A stretch of DNA of 39,500 nucleotides, taken from contig CALKEU010000002.1 of the NCBI GenBank assembly GCA_938084565.1, forward strand, positions 1-39,500, given 5' to 3'. Under the pieces are notes generated by a model. The model saw only the letters and a list, made by a program, of their open reading frames with translations, searched no databases and was not told the origin of the DNA. Source of the stretch: Candidatus Kapaibacterium sp. GTDB lineage: Bacteria > Bacteroidota > Ignavibacteria > Kapaibacteriales > HRBIN21. Every line of letters begins with the position of its first letter. The first letter of the stretch is position 1. The translations under genes and the position numbers were made by a program. Of the stretch, positions 33,275 to 39,500 are shown piece after piece.

Positions 33275-33873
33275 TGCAGCTGCCGATGCGCTGCCATCTG
33301 GCGATTGAAAGCCTGAAGCGCCTGCACTTCGGGATCGCTCGAATCGGATGCAATCGCTCCCCATGCCAAGGCATTGTCTGCGCAGATGAGACCACCAATG
33401 CGGAGCAGTGGGAGACACAGTTCGACGTATGCAGCATAGCTAGACTTATCGGCGTCGATGAAGACGAAATCCAACGGCGCCGGTGGGCGGAACTCTCGGA
33501 GCCACTGCCGTGCGTCGGCGCACTCAATATGTACCCTATCGGCTAGGCCTGCTTGTGCCACCGCACGCCGAGCAAAGTCGGCTCGCTGCGGATCGCGCTC
33601 CAGCGAAATGAGCCAGCCATCCTCGGGGAGTGCCCTGGCGAGCGTAATGGCCGAGTGTCCTGCGAGAGTTCCAATCTCGAGAACATACCGGGCCGCCATA
33701 GCGCGGAGCAGAACTTGCAGGAAAGCTCCCTGTTCGGGCGCAATCCAAATTTCGGGGAAACCAGCCTCCTTGGCCTTGTCCGATAGGGACGCCAGAAAGG
33801 CATCCTCAGCGGAGAAGTACCGCCGAATGTAGCTAAGCAGTTCTGGTGTCGTCGGTGTCGTCTGCACGCTCAT
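33220..33873 (-). CDS. SAM-dependent O-methyltransferase (CCoAOMT-like)
   Basis: A 217-residue class I methyltransferase of the family 3 (caffeoyl-CoA/catechol) group. The S-adenosylmethionine motif is VLEIGTLAGHSAITLA. LISLERD, then FVFIDADK and GGLICADNALAWG carry the metal-binding aspartates. Bacterial members methylate small diphenols or similar compounds. The substrate is not known. It starts one base after the MCE gene and overlaps the next gene. Confidence 0.9.
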   Translation of the reverse strand: MSVQTTPTTPELLSYIRRYFSAEDAFLASLSDKAKEAGFPEIWIAPEQGAFLQVLLRAMAARYVLEIGTLAGHSAITLARALPEDGWLISLERDPQRADFARRAVAQAGLADRVHIECADARQWLREFRPPAPLDFVFIDADKSSYAAYVELCLPLLRIGGLICADNALAWGAIASDSSDPEVQALQAFNRQMAAHRQLQCCLVPLGDGMLLGVRRC

Positions 33874-33874
33874 T

Positions 33875-34813
33875 TTACGGCCGTGTACCCAGCCGCACGT
33901 TAACGTTGACCCCGTACTGCTGAACCTGCCTCAAGAAGCCGTAGAGCACGGCGACAGTAGAATCCAGCTGGCGGGCAAATTCCTCATCCGTCATGAGCCG
34001 TCCGACCACGGTATGCCTGTCCTGCAGCTTCCTCAGCACAGCGGCGAGCTGATCCGTGGTGCGCTGGAGGTCCTCGAACAGCCGTTCGAGTTGCTCAAAC
34101 CTCTGTTCGGCAGCGCCTGATATCCGCTGCAGACTCCGTACTGTCGAGTCCAGCGCCGAGCGGTTGTGCACCACAAAGGCACGCAGCTCTGCAGTGAGGA
34201 TGGCAAGGTCCTGTAGTACCTGTTCCATGGCCTGCCCATCCGTTGCAAGGCGCAACCGACGCACAACGACGGCCAAATCGTCGACAGTGGAACGGATCGA
34301 CTGCTGCGCCTCGGGCGTCAGCAGCTGCGTCAGTGCCAGGGAGAGCGTATCGACCCGGCCGAGAAGGTGCTGGACAGCGCTCCCGACAGCCCCCAAACTG
34401 GCCATAAGGTCTGCCACGTCCGGGGTGACCTCCCCAGGGATTTCTGCTCCAGCAGGCAAGGGTTCGGGAGACGTCCCGGGGAAGAGATCGAGTTTTCGGC
34501 CGCCTGTCAACTCTTGCAACCCAACCCGGGCCGTTGCATCCCGACGCAGCTGCACAGTCGATTCAAGGTGGATGCTCACTCGAACCCCCCCTTCGCGGAG
34601 CTCAATCCCGGTGACACTTCCCTTGCGTACACCATGCACGAAGACGGGAGCCCCTACCTCTAAGCCTGCAACAGCTGGAAAGCGCAGGAAAAGCTGCTGC
34701 TGTTTCTGTCCAATGCGAACACCCCGCGCCCACGTAATACCGAGCAGGAAGAGAGCAACGGCACCAAGCACGATGAAGCCCACCCGGAGCTCAAGACGTC
34801 GTAGCTCCTCCAC
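33875..34813 (-). CDS. MCE/MlaD-family lipid transport protein
   Basis: A 312-residue protein with a single N-terminal membrane helix (about 11-29), one MCE domain (LFLRFPAVAGLEVGAPVFVHG, then KGSVTGIELREGGV), and a long helical C-terminal part with many Leu/Arg/Gln heptads. Such proteins sit in the periplasm and carry lipids between the two membranes, usually with a permease and ATPase (MlaE, MlaF), neither of which is in the window. The start is the GTG at 34813, preceded by a strong AGGAGG site (34825-34820). Confidence 0.88.
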   Translation of the reverse strand: MEELRRLELRVGFIVLGAVALFLLGITWARGVRIGQKQQQLFLRFPAVAGLEVGAPVFVHGVRKGSVTGIELREGGVRVSIHLESTVQLRRDATARVGLQELTGGRKLDLFPGTSPEPLPAGAEIPGEVTPDVADLMASLGAVGSAVQHLLGRVDTLSLALTQLLTPEAQQSIRSTVDDLAVVVRRLRLATDGQAMEQVLQDLAILTAELRAFVVHNRSALDSTVRSLQRISGAAEQRFEQLERLFEDLQRTTDQLAAVLRKLQDRHTVVGRLMTDEEFARQLDSTVAVLYGFLRQVQQYGVNVNVRLGTRP

Positions 34814-34829
34814 GGGTTACCTCCTCACC

Positions 34830-35267
34830 TCAGAAGGGCACCTCATCCTCCGGCATCTTCGGGGCTTCAGTATCATCGGGCAACTCCGTCGATGCCCCCC
34901 TTTCCTCACCGCTTTGGCTGACGGGTTCCCGTCGACGGCGATCCAAGACGAGCAAACTGTCAGCCCAGATCTCCACAACGCGGCGACGCACACCGTCCCG
35001 ATCCTCGAACTCCCGGGTGTGCAATCGCCCTTCGACGTACACGAGCGTTCCCTTCTGCAAGATGCGCTGCGTGCGCTCGGCTAATTCCCGCCACGCTACC
35101 ACTGTATGCCACTCTGTATGCTCTCGCAGATTGCCATCCCGATCGCGCCGTGATTCACTCATGGCCACCCGAAAGGTTGCCACCGGGATGCCCTCCGGTG
35201 TATAGCGTAGCTCTGGATCGCGTCCGACATTGCCAATGAGCATGACTTTGTTGAGCGAGTTCCGCAT
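34830..35267 (-). CDS. ssb: Single-stranded DNA-binding protein
   Basis: A 145-residue SSB. The OB fold starts with NKVMLIGNVGRDPELRYT, includes ATFRVAMSE and TEWHTVVAW, and ends near residue 105. The flexible acidic tail finishes in EDEVPF, the tip that recruits repair and replication proteins. GAGAGG precedes the start at 35267. It is 57 bases downstream of merR and 17 bases before the MCE gene. Confidence 0.97.
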   Translation of the reverse strand: MRNSLNKVMLIGNVGRDPELRYTPEGIPVATFRVAMSESRRDRDGNLREHTEWHTVVAWRELAERTQRILQKGTLVYVEGRLHTREFEDRDGVRRRVVEIWADSLLVLDRRRREPVSQSGEERGASTELPDDTEAPKMPEDEVPF

Positions 35268-35324
35268 CAGCGCCTCTCGAGCCAGTGCAACAGTCCTCCG
35301 GCAGCCGTAAAAATACGCACATTC

Positions 35325-35660
35325 TCATCCTTCGGACGCACTTCCGTGCGGCTGCAGCAACAGGAGTACAAGCTCCAAGGCAACGCGCAACGACTCAAGC
35401 ACGGCATACGAGAGTGAAGTCGCGCATGGCTGCTCGAGTGCGCTGAAAGCTTCCTTGACTTGCGCCATCGTACGGCGCTCCACTCGAAGGAGATGCTGGA
35501 TGCGCCGCAAGAGGGCGATATCCTCTTCGCTGTAGAGTCGTTCGCCCATAGCACCCCGCCGTGGGCGCGGTTGCTGAAACTGCCGTTCCCAGTGGCGCAA
35601 CGTATGCGGTTGCTCCCCCAAGAGGCGGGCTACCTCCCCGATGCGGTAGTATCGCTCCAC
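35325..35660 (-). CDS. MerR-family transcriptional regulator
   Basis: A 111-residue protein with a MerR-type winged helix: YYRIGEVARLLGEQPHTLRHWE followed by LYSEEDIALLRRIQHLL. A short leucine-rich helix follows, with no cysteine-rich or ligand domain. This is the short form seen in Bacteroidota-related bacteria. The GTG at 35660 is preceded by AGGAGG (35676-35671), which settles the start over the ATG at 35744. It is transcribed away from flgB. Two inverted repeats in the shared 119-base gap could be its operators. Confidence 0.88.
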   Translation of the reverse strand: MERYYRIGEVARLLGEQPHTLRHWERQFQQPRPRRGAMGERLYSEEDIALLRRIQHLLRVERRTMAQVKEAFSALEQPCATSLSYAVLESLRVALELVLLLLQPHGSASEG

Positions 35661-35670
35661 GTGTACAGTT

Positions 35671-35676
35671 CCTCCT
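35671..35676 (-). promoter_or_regulatory. Ribosome binding site of merR gene
   Basis: A perfect AGGAGG on the minus strand lies ten bases before the GTG start at 35660. It decides the start, because the longer frame's ATG at 35744 has no such site. Confidence 0.7.
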
Positions 35677-35689
35677 GCAGGTGCCGATA

Positions 35690-35697
35690 CAAAAATA
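35690..35697 (-). promoter_or_regulatory. TAnnTTTG promoter box of merR gene
   Basis: TATTTTTG on the minus strand lies 30 bases before the merR-type start and three bases from the inverted-repeat pair. The repeats would thus occupy the -10/-35 spacer and -35 region, where MerR proteins usually bind. Confidence 0.45.
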
Positions 35698-35700
35698 CTG

Positions 35701-35730
35701 GCAGCAGCTGTGCTGCAGTGTTGGCACTGC
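35701..35730. promoter_or_regulatory. Two abutting inverted repeats in the merR-flgB divergent region
   Basis: The first repeat, 35701-35716, is GCAGCA-GCTG-TGCTGC. The second, 35715-35730, is GCAGTG-TTGG-CACTGC. Both have perfect six-base arms and a four-base spacer, share two bases, and have centres 14 bases apart. They are candidate operators for the adjacent MerR-type regulator. Confidence 0.5.
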
Positions 35731-35736
35731 TGTTGT
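35721..35736 (+). promoter_or_regulatory. Sigma54-like -24/-12 element before flgB
   Basis: TTGGCAC, five bases, then TTGT. The GG doublet is at 35723-35724 and the -12 doublet would be GT instead of the usual GC. If real, transcription begins near 35748, about 32 bases before the FlgB start. It overlaps the second inverted repeat. Confidence 0.3.
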
Positions 35737-35779
35737 CTATACATCGCATGGGTCCGGTCGCACAGGACAACTCACGGGG

Positions 35780-36205
35780 ATGGAAATCCGCGCATGGCTC
35801 TTCCGAGAACGGCTCCCATTGCTGCATCGGGCATTGGATGCGTACGCCCTCCGCCAACGCGTCATTGCCGAGAACATCGCGAACGCTACCACCTCGGACT
35901 ATCGCCCACAGCGTGTCCGGTTTGAGGAATTTTTCCAACAGCAGGAGGGGATCGTCAACCGGGGGATACGGACTCACCTGCACCACATCCCCCTGGGACC
36001 GCCTGATCCTGCCCATGTGCAGGCTGCCCGAGAGCATCCCCCAATTCCCGAACCCGAACGCTATGCGGCCGGGGAATCCCACGTTAACATCGACCGCGAA
36101 ATGACCGAGCTCCTGGAGACCCAGCTCCGCTTCCGGCTTGTAGCGCGCATGGTTGGACGGTACTTCCAGGCACTCCAGACGGCAATTCGAGGCACGTTGC
36201 AGTAG
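35780..36205 (+). CDS. flgB: Flagellar basal-body rod protein FlgB
   Basis: A 141-residue proximal rod protein. The N-terminal rod signature includes RQRVIAENIANATTSDYRP, and the C-terminal helix ends in LVARMVGRYFQALQTAIRG. FlgB with FlgC, FlgF and FlgG forms the shaft that crosses the periplasm. The start MEIRAWLFRE at 35780 fits the family; the longer frame from 35561 crosses the divergent control region. It is the first gene of the flagellar operon. Confidence 0.94.
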   Translation: MEIRAWLFRERLPLLHRALDAYALRQRVIAENIANATTSDYRPQRVRFEEFFQQQEGIVNRGIRTHLHHIPLGPPDPAHVQAAREHPPIPEPERYAAGESHVNIDREMTELLETQLRFRLVARMVGRYFQALQTAIRGTLQ

Positions 36206-36221
36206 TCCGGAGACACCCATC

Positions 36222-36707
36222 ATGGCAGGCAATCTCTTCCACAGCATCGCCATCAGCGCCCAAGGGCTGGCGCTGCAACGGCAGCGCCTCAGTAGCATTG
36301 CCAAAAATATCGCCAATGCCGATGCCACACGCGGACCCAATGGGGAACCTTACCGGCGGGAGGTTGTGCTGGCCCGAGCTCACCCAGCCGATGCCTTCGA
36401 GACAGCTCTCGGTACCCAGCTCCGTCTGCAGCAGACAGCCTCTGGCCACGCCCCTACGATTGAGCCCCCCCATCGCTGGCGCCCACCACAGGTACTCTCA
36501 ACAACTCTGATCCACGACCCGGCTCCGTTCCGCCTCATCTACGACCCCACCCACCCGGACGCCGATGCCAGTGGATATGTCCGATACCCCAATGTCAACG
36601 TCGTCACAGAGATGGTCGAGCTCATCGGTGCCCAGCGTGCCTTCGAAGCCAATGTAGCAGTCATCGAGGCAGCTAAGGCCATGGCTCGAGATTCGTTGGA
36701 AATCTGA
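36222..36707 (+). CDS. flgC: Flagellar basal-body rod protein FlgC
   Basis: A 161-residue rod protein. The N-terminal motif is IAKNIANADATRG, and the C-terminal signature GYVRYPNVNVVTEMVELI is followed by AQRAFEANVAVIEAAKAM. The start at 36222 has GGAG nine bases upstream. It follows flgB after 16 bases. Confidence 0.96.
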   Translation: MAGNLFHSIAISAQGLALQRQRLSSIAKNIANADATRGPNGEPYRREVVLARAHPADAFETALGTQLRLQQTASGHAPTIEPPHRWRPPQVLSTTLIHDPAPFRLIYDPTHPDADASGYVRYPNVNVVTEMVELIGAQRAFEANVAVIEAAKAMARDSLEI

Positions 36708-36719
36708 ACACGCTAGGCC

Positions 36720-36980
36720 ATGAAAGTCGGACCCATCCAGCCGTACGTGGCACACCTCTATGGAGTGTCGGCAGGGGTTGCTTCCCCACAGCCCACACAT
36801 CCAGCGGACCACCAGAACGGCGCCAGGCCAGTCGTGCTGAATGCGGCCGAGCGGGAGTTCTTCACGCGCCTCTTCCCGGAGAGCGCAGCCTATATTGCGC
36901 ACCACGTACTGTTCACCCGCGACGGCCATCTCCACGAACCCGATATCTACAAAGGCACCCTCATCGACATTCGAGTCTAA
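36720..36980 (+). CDS. Small unknown protein of the flagellar operon
   Basis: An 86-residue protein that I cannot assign to a named family. The first 35 residues are proline- and glutamine-rich and probably unstructured. The rest has a compact, conserved-looking segment: LNAAEREFFTRLFPESAAY (helical), then HHVLFTRDG and KGTLIDIRV (possible strands). No signal peptide or membrane helix is present. It lies 12 bases after flgC and 16 bases before fliE, so it is surely co-transcribed with basal-body genes. A role in rod or export-gate assembly is possible but not shown. Confidence 0.75.
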   Translation: MKVGPIQPYVAHLYGVSAGVASPQPTHPADHQNGARPVVLNAAEREFFTRLFPESAAYIAHHVLFTRDGHLHEPDIYKGTLIDIRV

Positions 36981-36996
36981 CAGAGGTGACCCAAGG

Positions 36997-37305
36997 ATGC
37001 TAACCCCGGAAGTTCTCTCCAGCCGACTCCATGAACCACTCCTGCAGCAGCACCTCCGCGTTGCCTCGACGGCTCATGGGCCAAAGCAGAGCTTCGTCGA
37101 GACCCTGCGGGCCTTCATTGCCGAGGTCAACGCCCTCCAGGGCGAAGCAGCCGAGTATAGCGAGCGCCTCATCAAGGGCGAACCGGTCGAGCTCCACGAT
37201 GTGATGATCGCTGCAGAGAAAGCCCGCACGAGCTTCCAGCTCTTACTGGAGCTGCGCAACAAGGCCCTGGAGCTCTACCGTGAAGTTCTGCGCATGCAAC
37301 TCTAG
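36997..37305 (+). CDS. fliE: Flagellar hook-basal body protein FliE
   Basis: A 102-residue protein. The core SFVETLRAFIAEVNALQGEA and the C-terminal signature VELHDVMIAAEKARTSFQLL, ending with LELYREVLRM, are typical of FliE. FliE links the MS ring and export gate to the rod. GAGGTGA seven bases upstream supports the start at 36997. Confidence 0.95.
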   Translation: MLTPEVLSSRLHEPLLQQHLRVASTAHGPKQSFVETLRAFIAEVNALQGEAAEYSERLIKGEPVELHDVMIAAEKARTSFQLLLELRNKALELYREVLRMQL

Positions 37306-37314
37306 TGCACAGCC

Positions 37315-38946
37315 ATGGCAGCAGCGTGGCAGTCCCTCCGACACTTCTGGAATGGGCTGTCCACGGCCCAACGCATCGGACTCTTTGCCGGTACTGCTGC
37401 GGTTGTGGCCGTGACCGGATGGCTGCTCAGTATAGCCACGCGTCCGGAAATGCAGGTCCTGTTCACCAATCTGGATCCGCACGACGCCGCCGCCATCGTC
37501 GAGAAGCTCAAAGAGCGGGCTATCCCCTACGAACTCAGCCAAGAAGGACGTACCATTCGAGTGCCTGCCGCCCACCTCCACGAAACTCGCTTGGCACTTG
37601 CTGCCCAAGGGCTGCCACAGAGAAGCATCGTGGGCTACGAAATCTTCGACAAAGCTAGCCTCGGCATGAGCGACTTTGTGCAAAAACTCAACTACCGACG
37701 CGCCCTCGAAGGCGAGCTGGCCCGTACTATTAGCACCCTTGAGGAGGTCGAACAGGCCCGTGTTCATCTCGTCATCCCTGAACCTACCCTCTTTGAGCAG
37801 GAGCAGAAGAAGCCGACTGCATCGGTCATCCTTCGTCTCAAGGATGGGCGGAGTCTGAGCCGTCTGAACGTCGCCGGGATCCAGCACCTGGTAGCCAGCA
37901 GTGTCGAAGGTCTTGAACCTGTCGATGTCACCGTCGTCGATCAACGCGGACGTCTCCTCTCTGAACACACCGCAGCCCCGGGGAGCGTTGCCAGTTTGAG
38001 TCAAGCTCAGTACGAACTGCAGCAGCGCGTTGATCAGTACCTGACGGCCAAAGTACAGTCCCTGCTTGACAACATTCTCGGCGTAGGCAATGCAGTCGTC
38101 CGCGTCACAGCCGAGCTGGACTTCACCCAAGTGGAGCGCACCCGTGAGGATTACGACGCTGAACGCCAAGCCATCCGTAGCGAGCAGACCATCAGCGAAG
38201 AGCAGCGCAGCGGAGACACCGCCGGGAGTGCCACACTCCCGATGAGTCAGCGTCGGAATACAATCGTCAACTACGAAATTCCCCGCACGATAGAGCGTCT
38301 GACGACCGCCCCGGGCGTGATCAAGCGCCTGACCGTGGCTGCTCTGATCAACGGGACGACTCGCCTCGTCCAGGAAGGTGGACAGCCGAAGCGCATTGTC
38401 GTTCCCCGTAGTGCGGAAGAGCTCGAGAAGCTGAGCGAGATTATCAAAAATGCCGTCGGCTACGATCCTGCCCGCAATGACCAGGTCTCTGTGGCCAGTA
38501 TGCCCTTTGAAACGGTTGAGGAACCGCCGCCTCCACGGGCCTGGTACGAGCTCTCCCCCGAGCAGTGGGTGCGCACCATAGTGATTCTGATCGCCATGGT
38601 ACTCGGCCTCTGGGCCCTCCGCAATCTCCTCCGCTCACCACTCTTGCGCCCCCATCTGGAAGCTCCCACCGAGCTCCCTCGCGCAGCTCTCCCATCCCCG
38701 CTCTTGCCTACCCTGCCGAGTGCGGAAGTGCCTTCGTTACCGCCCGGCGAGGAAGAAGCCCTGCCGGCGGCCGAGGAGCGGAAAGCCCTCGAAGAGCGCA
38801 TACGCCGCCGCCTAGCCGAAGCAGAAGCCGTCAGCGAAGAGACCATCCTGGCGGAAGAGCTCCGCGAACGCCTCCGCAGCCACATCCAACAGAAACCCCA
38901 TGAGGCTGCCCGCATTATCCGTCTACTGCTGAGCGAGGAGTCATGA
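37315..38946 (+). CDS. fliF: Flagellar MS-ring protein FliF
   Basis: A 543-residue inner-membrane ring protein. Membrane helices lie at about 22-41 and 420-438. The periplasmic ring-building motifs include QVLFTNLDPHDAAAIVEKL, NYRRALEGELARTI and ARVHLVIPEPTLF. The cytoplasmic tail ends with HEAARIIRLLL, the FliG-binding helix. It is the foundation of the flagellar basal body. The stop overlaps the fliG start (ATGA). Confidence 0.97.
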   Translation: MAAAWQSLRHFWNGLSTAQRIGLFAGTAAVVAVTGWLLSIATRPEMQVLFTNLDPHDAAAIVEKLKERAIPYELSQEGRTIRVPAAHLHETRLALAAQGLPQRSIVGYEIFDKASLGMSDFVQKLNYRRALEGELARTISTLEEVEQARVHLVIPEPTLFEQEQKKPTASVILRLKDGRSLSRLNVAGIQHLVASSVEGLEPVDVTVVDQRGRLLSEHTAAPGSVASLSQAQYELQQRVDQYLTAKVQSLLDNILGVGNAVVRVTAELDFTQVERTREDYDAERQAIRSEQTISEEQRSGDTAGSATLPMSQRRNTIVNYEIPRTIERLTTAPGVIKRLTVAALINGTTRLVQEGGQPKRIVVPRSAEELEKLSEIIKNAVGYDPARNDQVSVASMPFETVEEPPPPRAWYELSPEQWVRTIVILIAMVLGLWALRNLLRSPLLRPHLEAPTELPRAALPSPLLPTLPSAEVPSLPPGEEEALPAAEERKALEERIRRRLAEAEAVSEETILAEELRERLRSHIQQKPHEAARIIRLLLSEES

Positions 38947-39500
38947 GTGAAGCTGCAGCTATGCAGTATGAACAGCTCACCGGCCGGCAGAAGGCTGCCA
39001 TAGTGCTGACGGCGCTCGGGGTTGAGACCGCTAGCCTCATCCTCAAGGAGCTCGAGCCCCGGGAGGTCGAACAGCTCATTATGGAGATTGCACACCTGCA
39101 CAACGTTCCCCCCCAGGTTGTCAACACCGTGCTGCAGGAGTACCACCAGCTGCTTACTGCCCACTCTTACTTGGCCGAAGGCGGAATTGAGTATGCCACG
39201 CTCCTCCTCGAAAAGTCTCTCGGCTTGGAGCAAGCTCGGGAAATTATCGAACGGGTACGCCTCCTGACCAGTATCCGAGGCTTTGAAACCCTGAAGAAGG
39301 CTGACCCCGCACAGGCTGCAAGCTTCTTGGCTAAAGAGCACCCTCAGACCATCGCTTTCATCCTCTCGTACTTGCCTCCGGACCAGATTGCAGAGATTCT
39401 TACCCACTTCGACCAAGCCCTGCGCGTGGAGGTCGTGGCCCGCATTGCCACTCTCGGCAGAGTCTCTCCGGATCTTGTGCGGGAAATCGAGAGCGTTATG
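38943..39500 (+). CDS. fliG: Flagellar motor switch protein FliG, N-terminal part (cut at right edge)
   Basis: The first 186 residues are visible; the frame runs off the right edge. The N-terminal domain begins LTGRQKAAIVLTALG and contains LEPREVEQLIMEIA, the FliF-binding part. The middle domain has the EHPQ motif in LAKEHPQTIAFILSYL. The C-terminal torque domain is outside the window. FliG couples the stator to rotation and to switching. Confidence 0.97.
   Translation, partial: MSEAAAMQYEQLTGRQKAAIVLTALGVETASLILKELEPREVEQLIMEIAHLHNVPPQVVNTVLQEYHQLLTAHSYLAEGGIEYATLLLEKSLGLEQAREIIERVRLLTSIRGFETLKKADPAQAASFLAKEHPQTIAFILSYLPPDQIAEILTHFDQALRVEVVARIATLGRVSPDLVREIESVM

Noticed and set aside
34056-35084. 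Plus-strand frame of 342 residues opposite the MCE and ssb genes
   Set aside because: It is a Ser/Arg/Thr-rich antisense shadow crossing two well-supported genes.
35267-35554. Alternative minus-strand frame of 95 residues between ssb and merR
   Set aside because: It runs in a different frame over the MerR coding part; the MerR frame has the family motifs and a strong ribosome site.

Overview
This window comes from a high-GC, gene-dense, Gram-negative bacterium. A very large secreted protein with repeated choice-of-anchor D modules and a type IX secretion (T9SS) C-terminal tail, an LptE lipoprotein opening with C-Y-S-F-T-G, DUF3098, DUF2795, TAnnTTTG promoter-like boxes and a flagellar operon together suggest the Bacteroidota/Chlorobiota/Ignavibacteriota assemblage. 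A motile, Kapabacteria-like lineage is my best guess. No 16S or other phylogenetic marker is present, so this is inference.

Layout. 1-1665 (minus) is the N-terminal 555 residues of a secreted, YadA-head/tail-fibre-like adhesin cut by the left edge. It sits behind a long leader with two sigma70-like promoters. 18780 down to 1998 is a twelve-gene minus-strand run: the T9SS cargo protein, an MBL hydrolase, LptE, a cellulose-synthase-like GT2, an FAH-family hydrolase, a NhaD antiporter, a TPR lipoprotein, a DUF3467 protein, a GH57 alpha-glucan enzyme, a HAD-UbiA fusion, DprE1 and DprE2. The last four are joined by ATGA or longer overlaps. 18880-23020 holds PgeF, a DUF3098 membrane protein (minus), tRNA-Lys(CTT) (minus), FeoA, FeoB and a ROK sugar kinase. 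27021-23030 (minus) holds an M16 peptidase, a PASTA-only membrane protein, QueG and thioredoxin reductase. 27128-31909 (plus) holds DUF2795, an Omp85/BamA-like protein, D-Ala-D-Ala ligase and a secreted protein of unknown role. 35660-31913 (minus) holds a MerR-type regulator, SSB, an MCE/MlaD protein, an O-methyltransferase and a VWA-OmpA protein. 35780 to the right edge (plus) is the flagellar operon flgB-flgC-unknown-fliE-fliF-fliG (FliG cut).

How the genes fit together. Most of the window serves the cell envelope: outer-membrane insertion (Omp85), LPS export (LptE), lipid transport (MCE), peptidoglycan (Ddl, PgeF, OmpA, PASTA), surface proteins (T9SS cargo, adhesin), glycan synthesis and the flagellar base. 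The most interesting unit is the HAD-UbiA/DprE1/DprE2 block. By homology it can carry out polyprenyl-phosphate to polyprenyl-phospho-arabinofuranose, a pathway best known from mycobacteria, with a fused HAD phosphatase apparently replacing the separate mycobacterial phosphatase. The merR-flgB divergent region is the best regulatory candidate: two abutting perfect inverted repeats with an overlapping sigma54-like element.

I found no CRISPR array, insertion sequence, integrase, prophage or clear intrinsic terminator. Nothing that I can defend as a wholly new system is visible. The strongest leads are the arabinofuranose-donor operon, the merR/flgB control region, the small unknown flagellar-operon protein, and the altered FeoB G4/G5 motifs.
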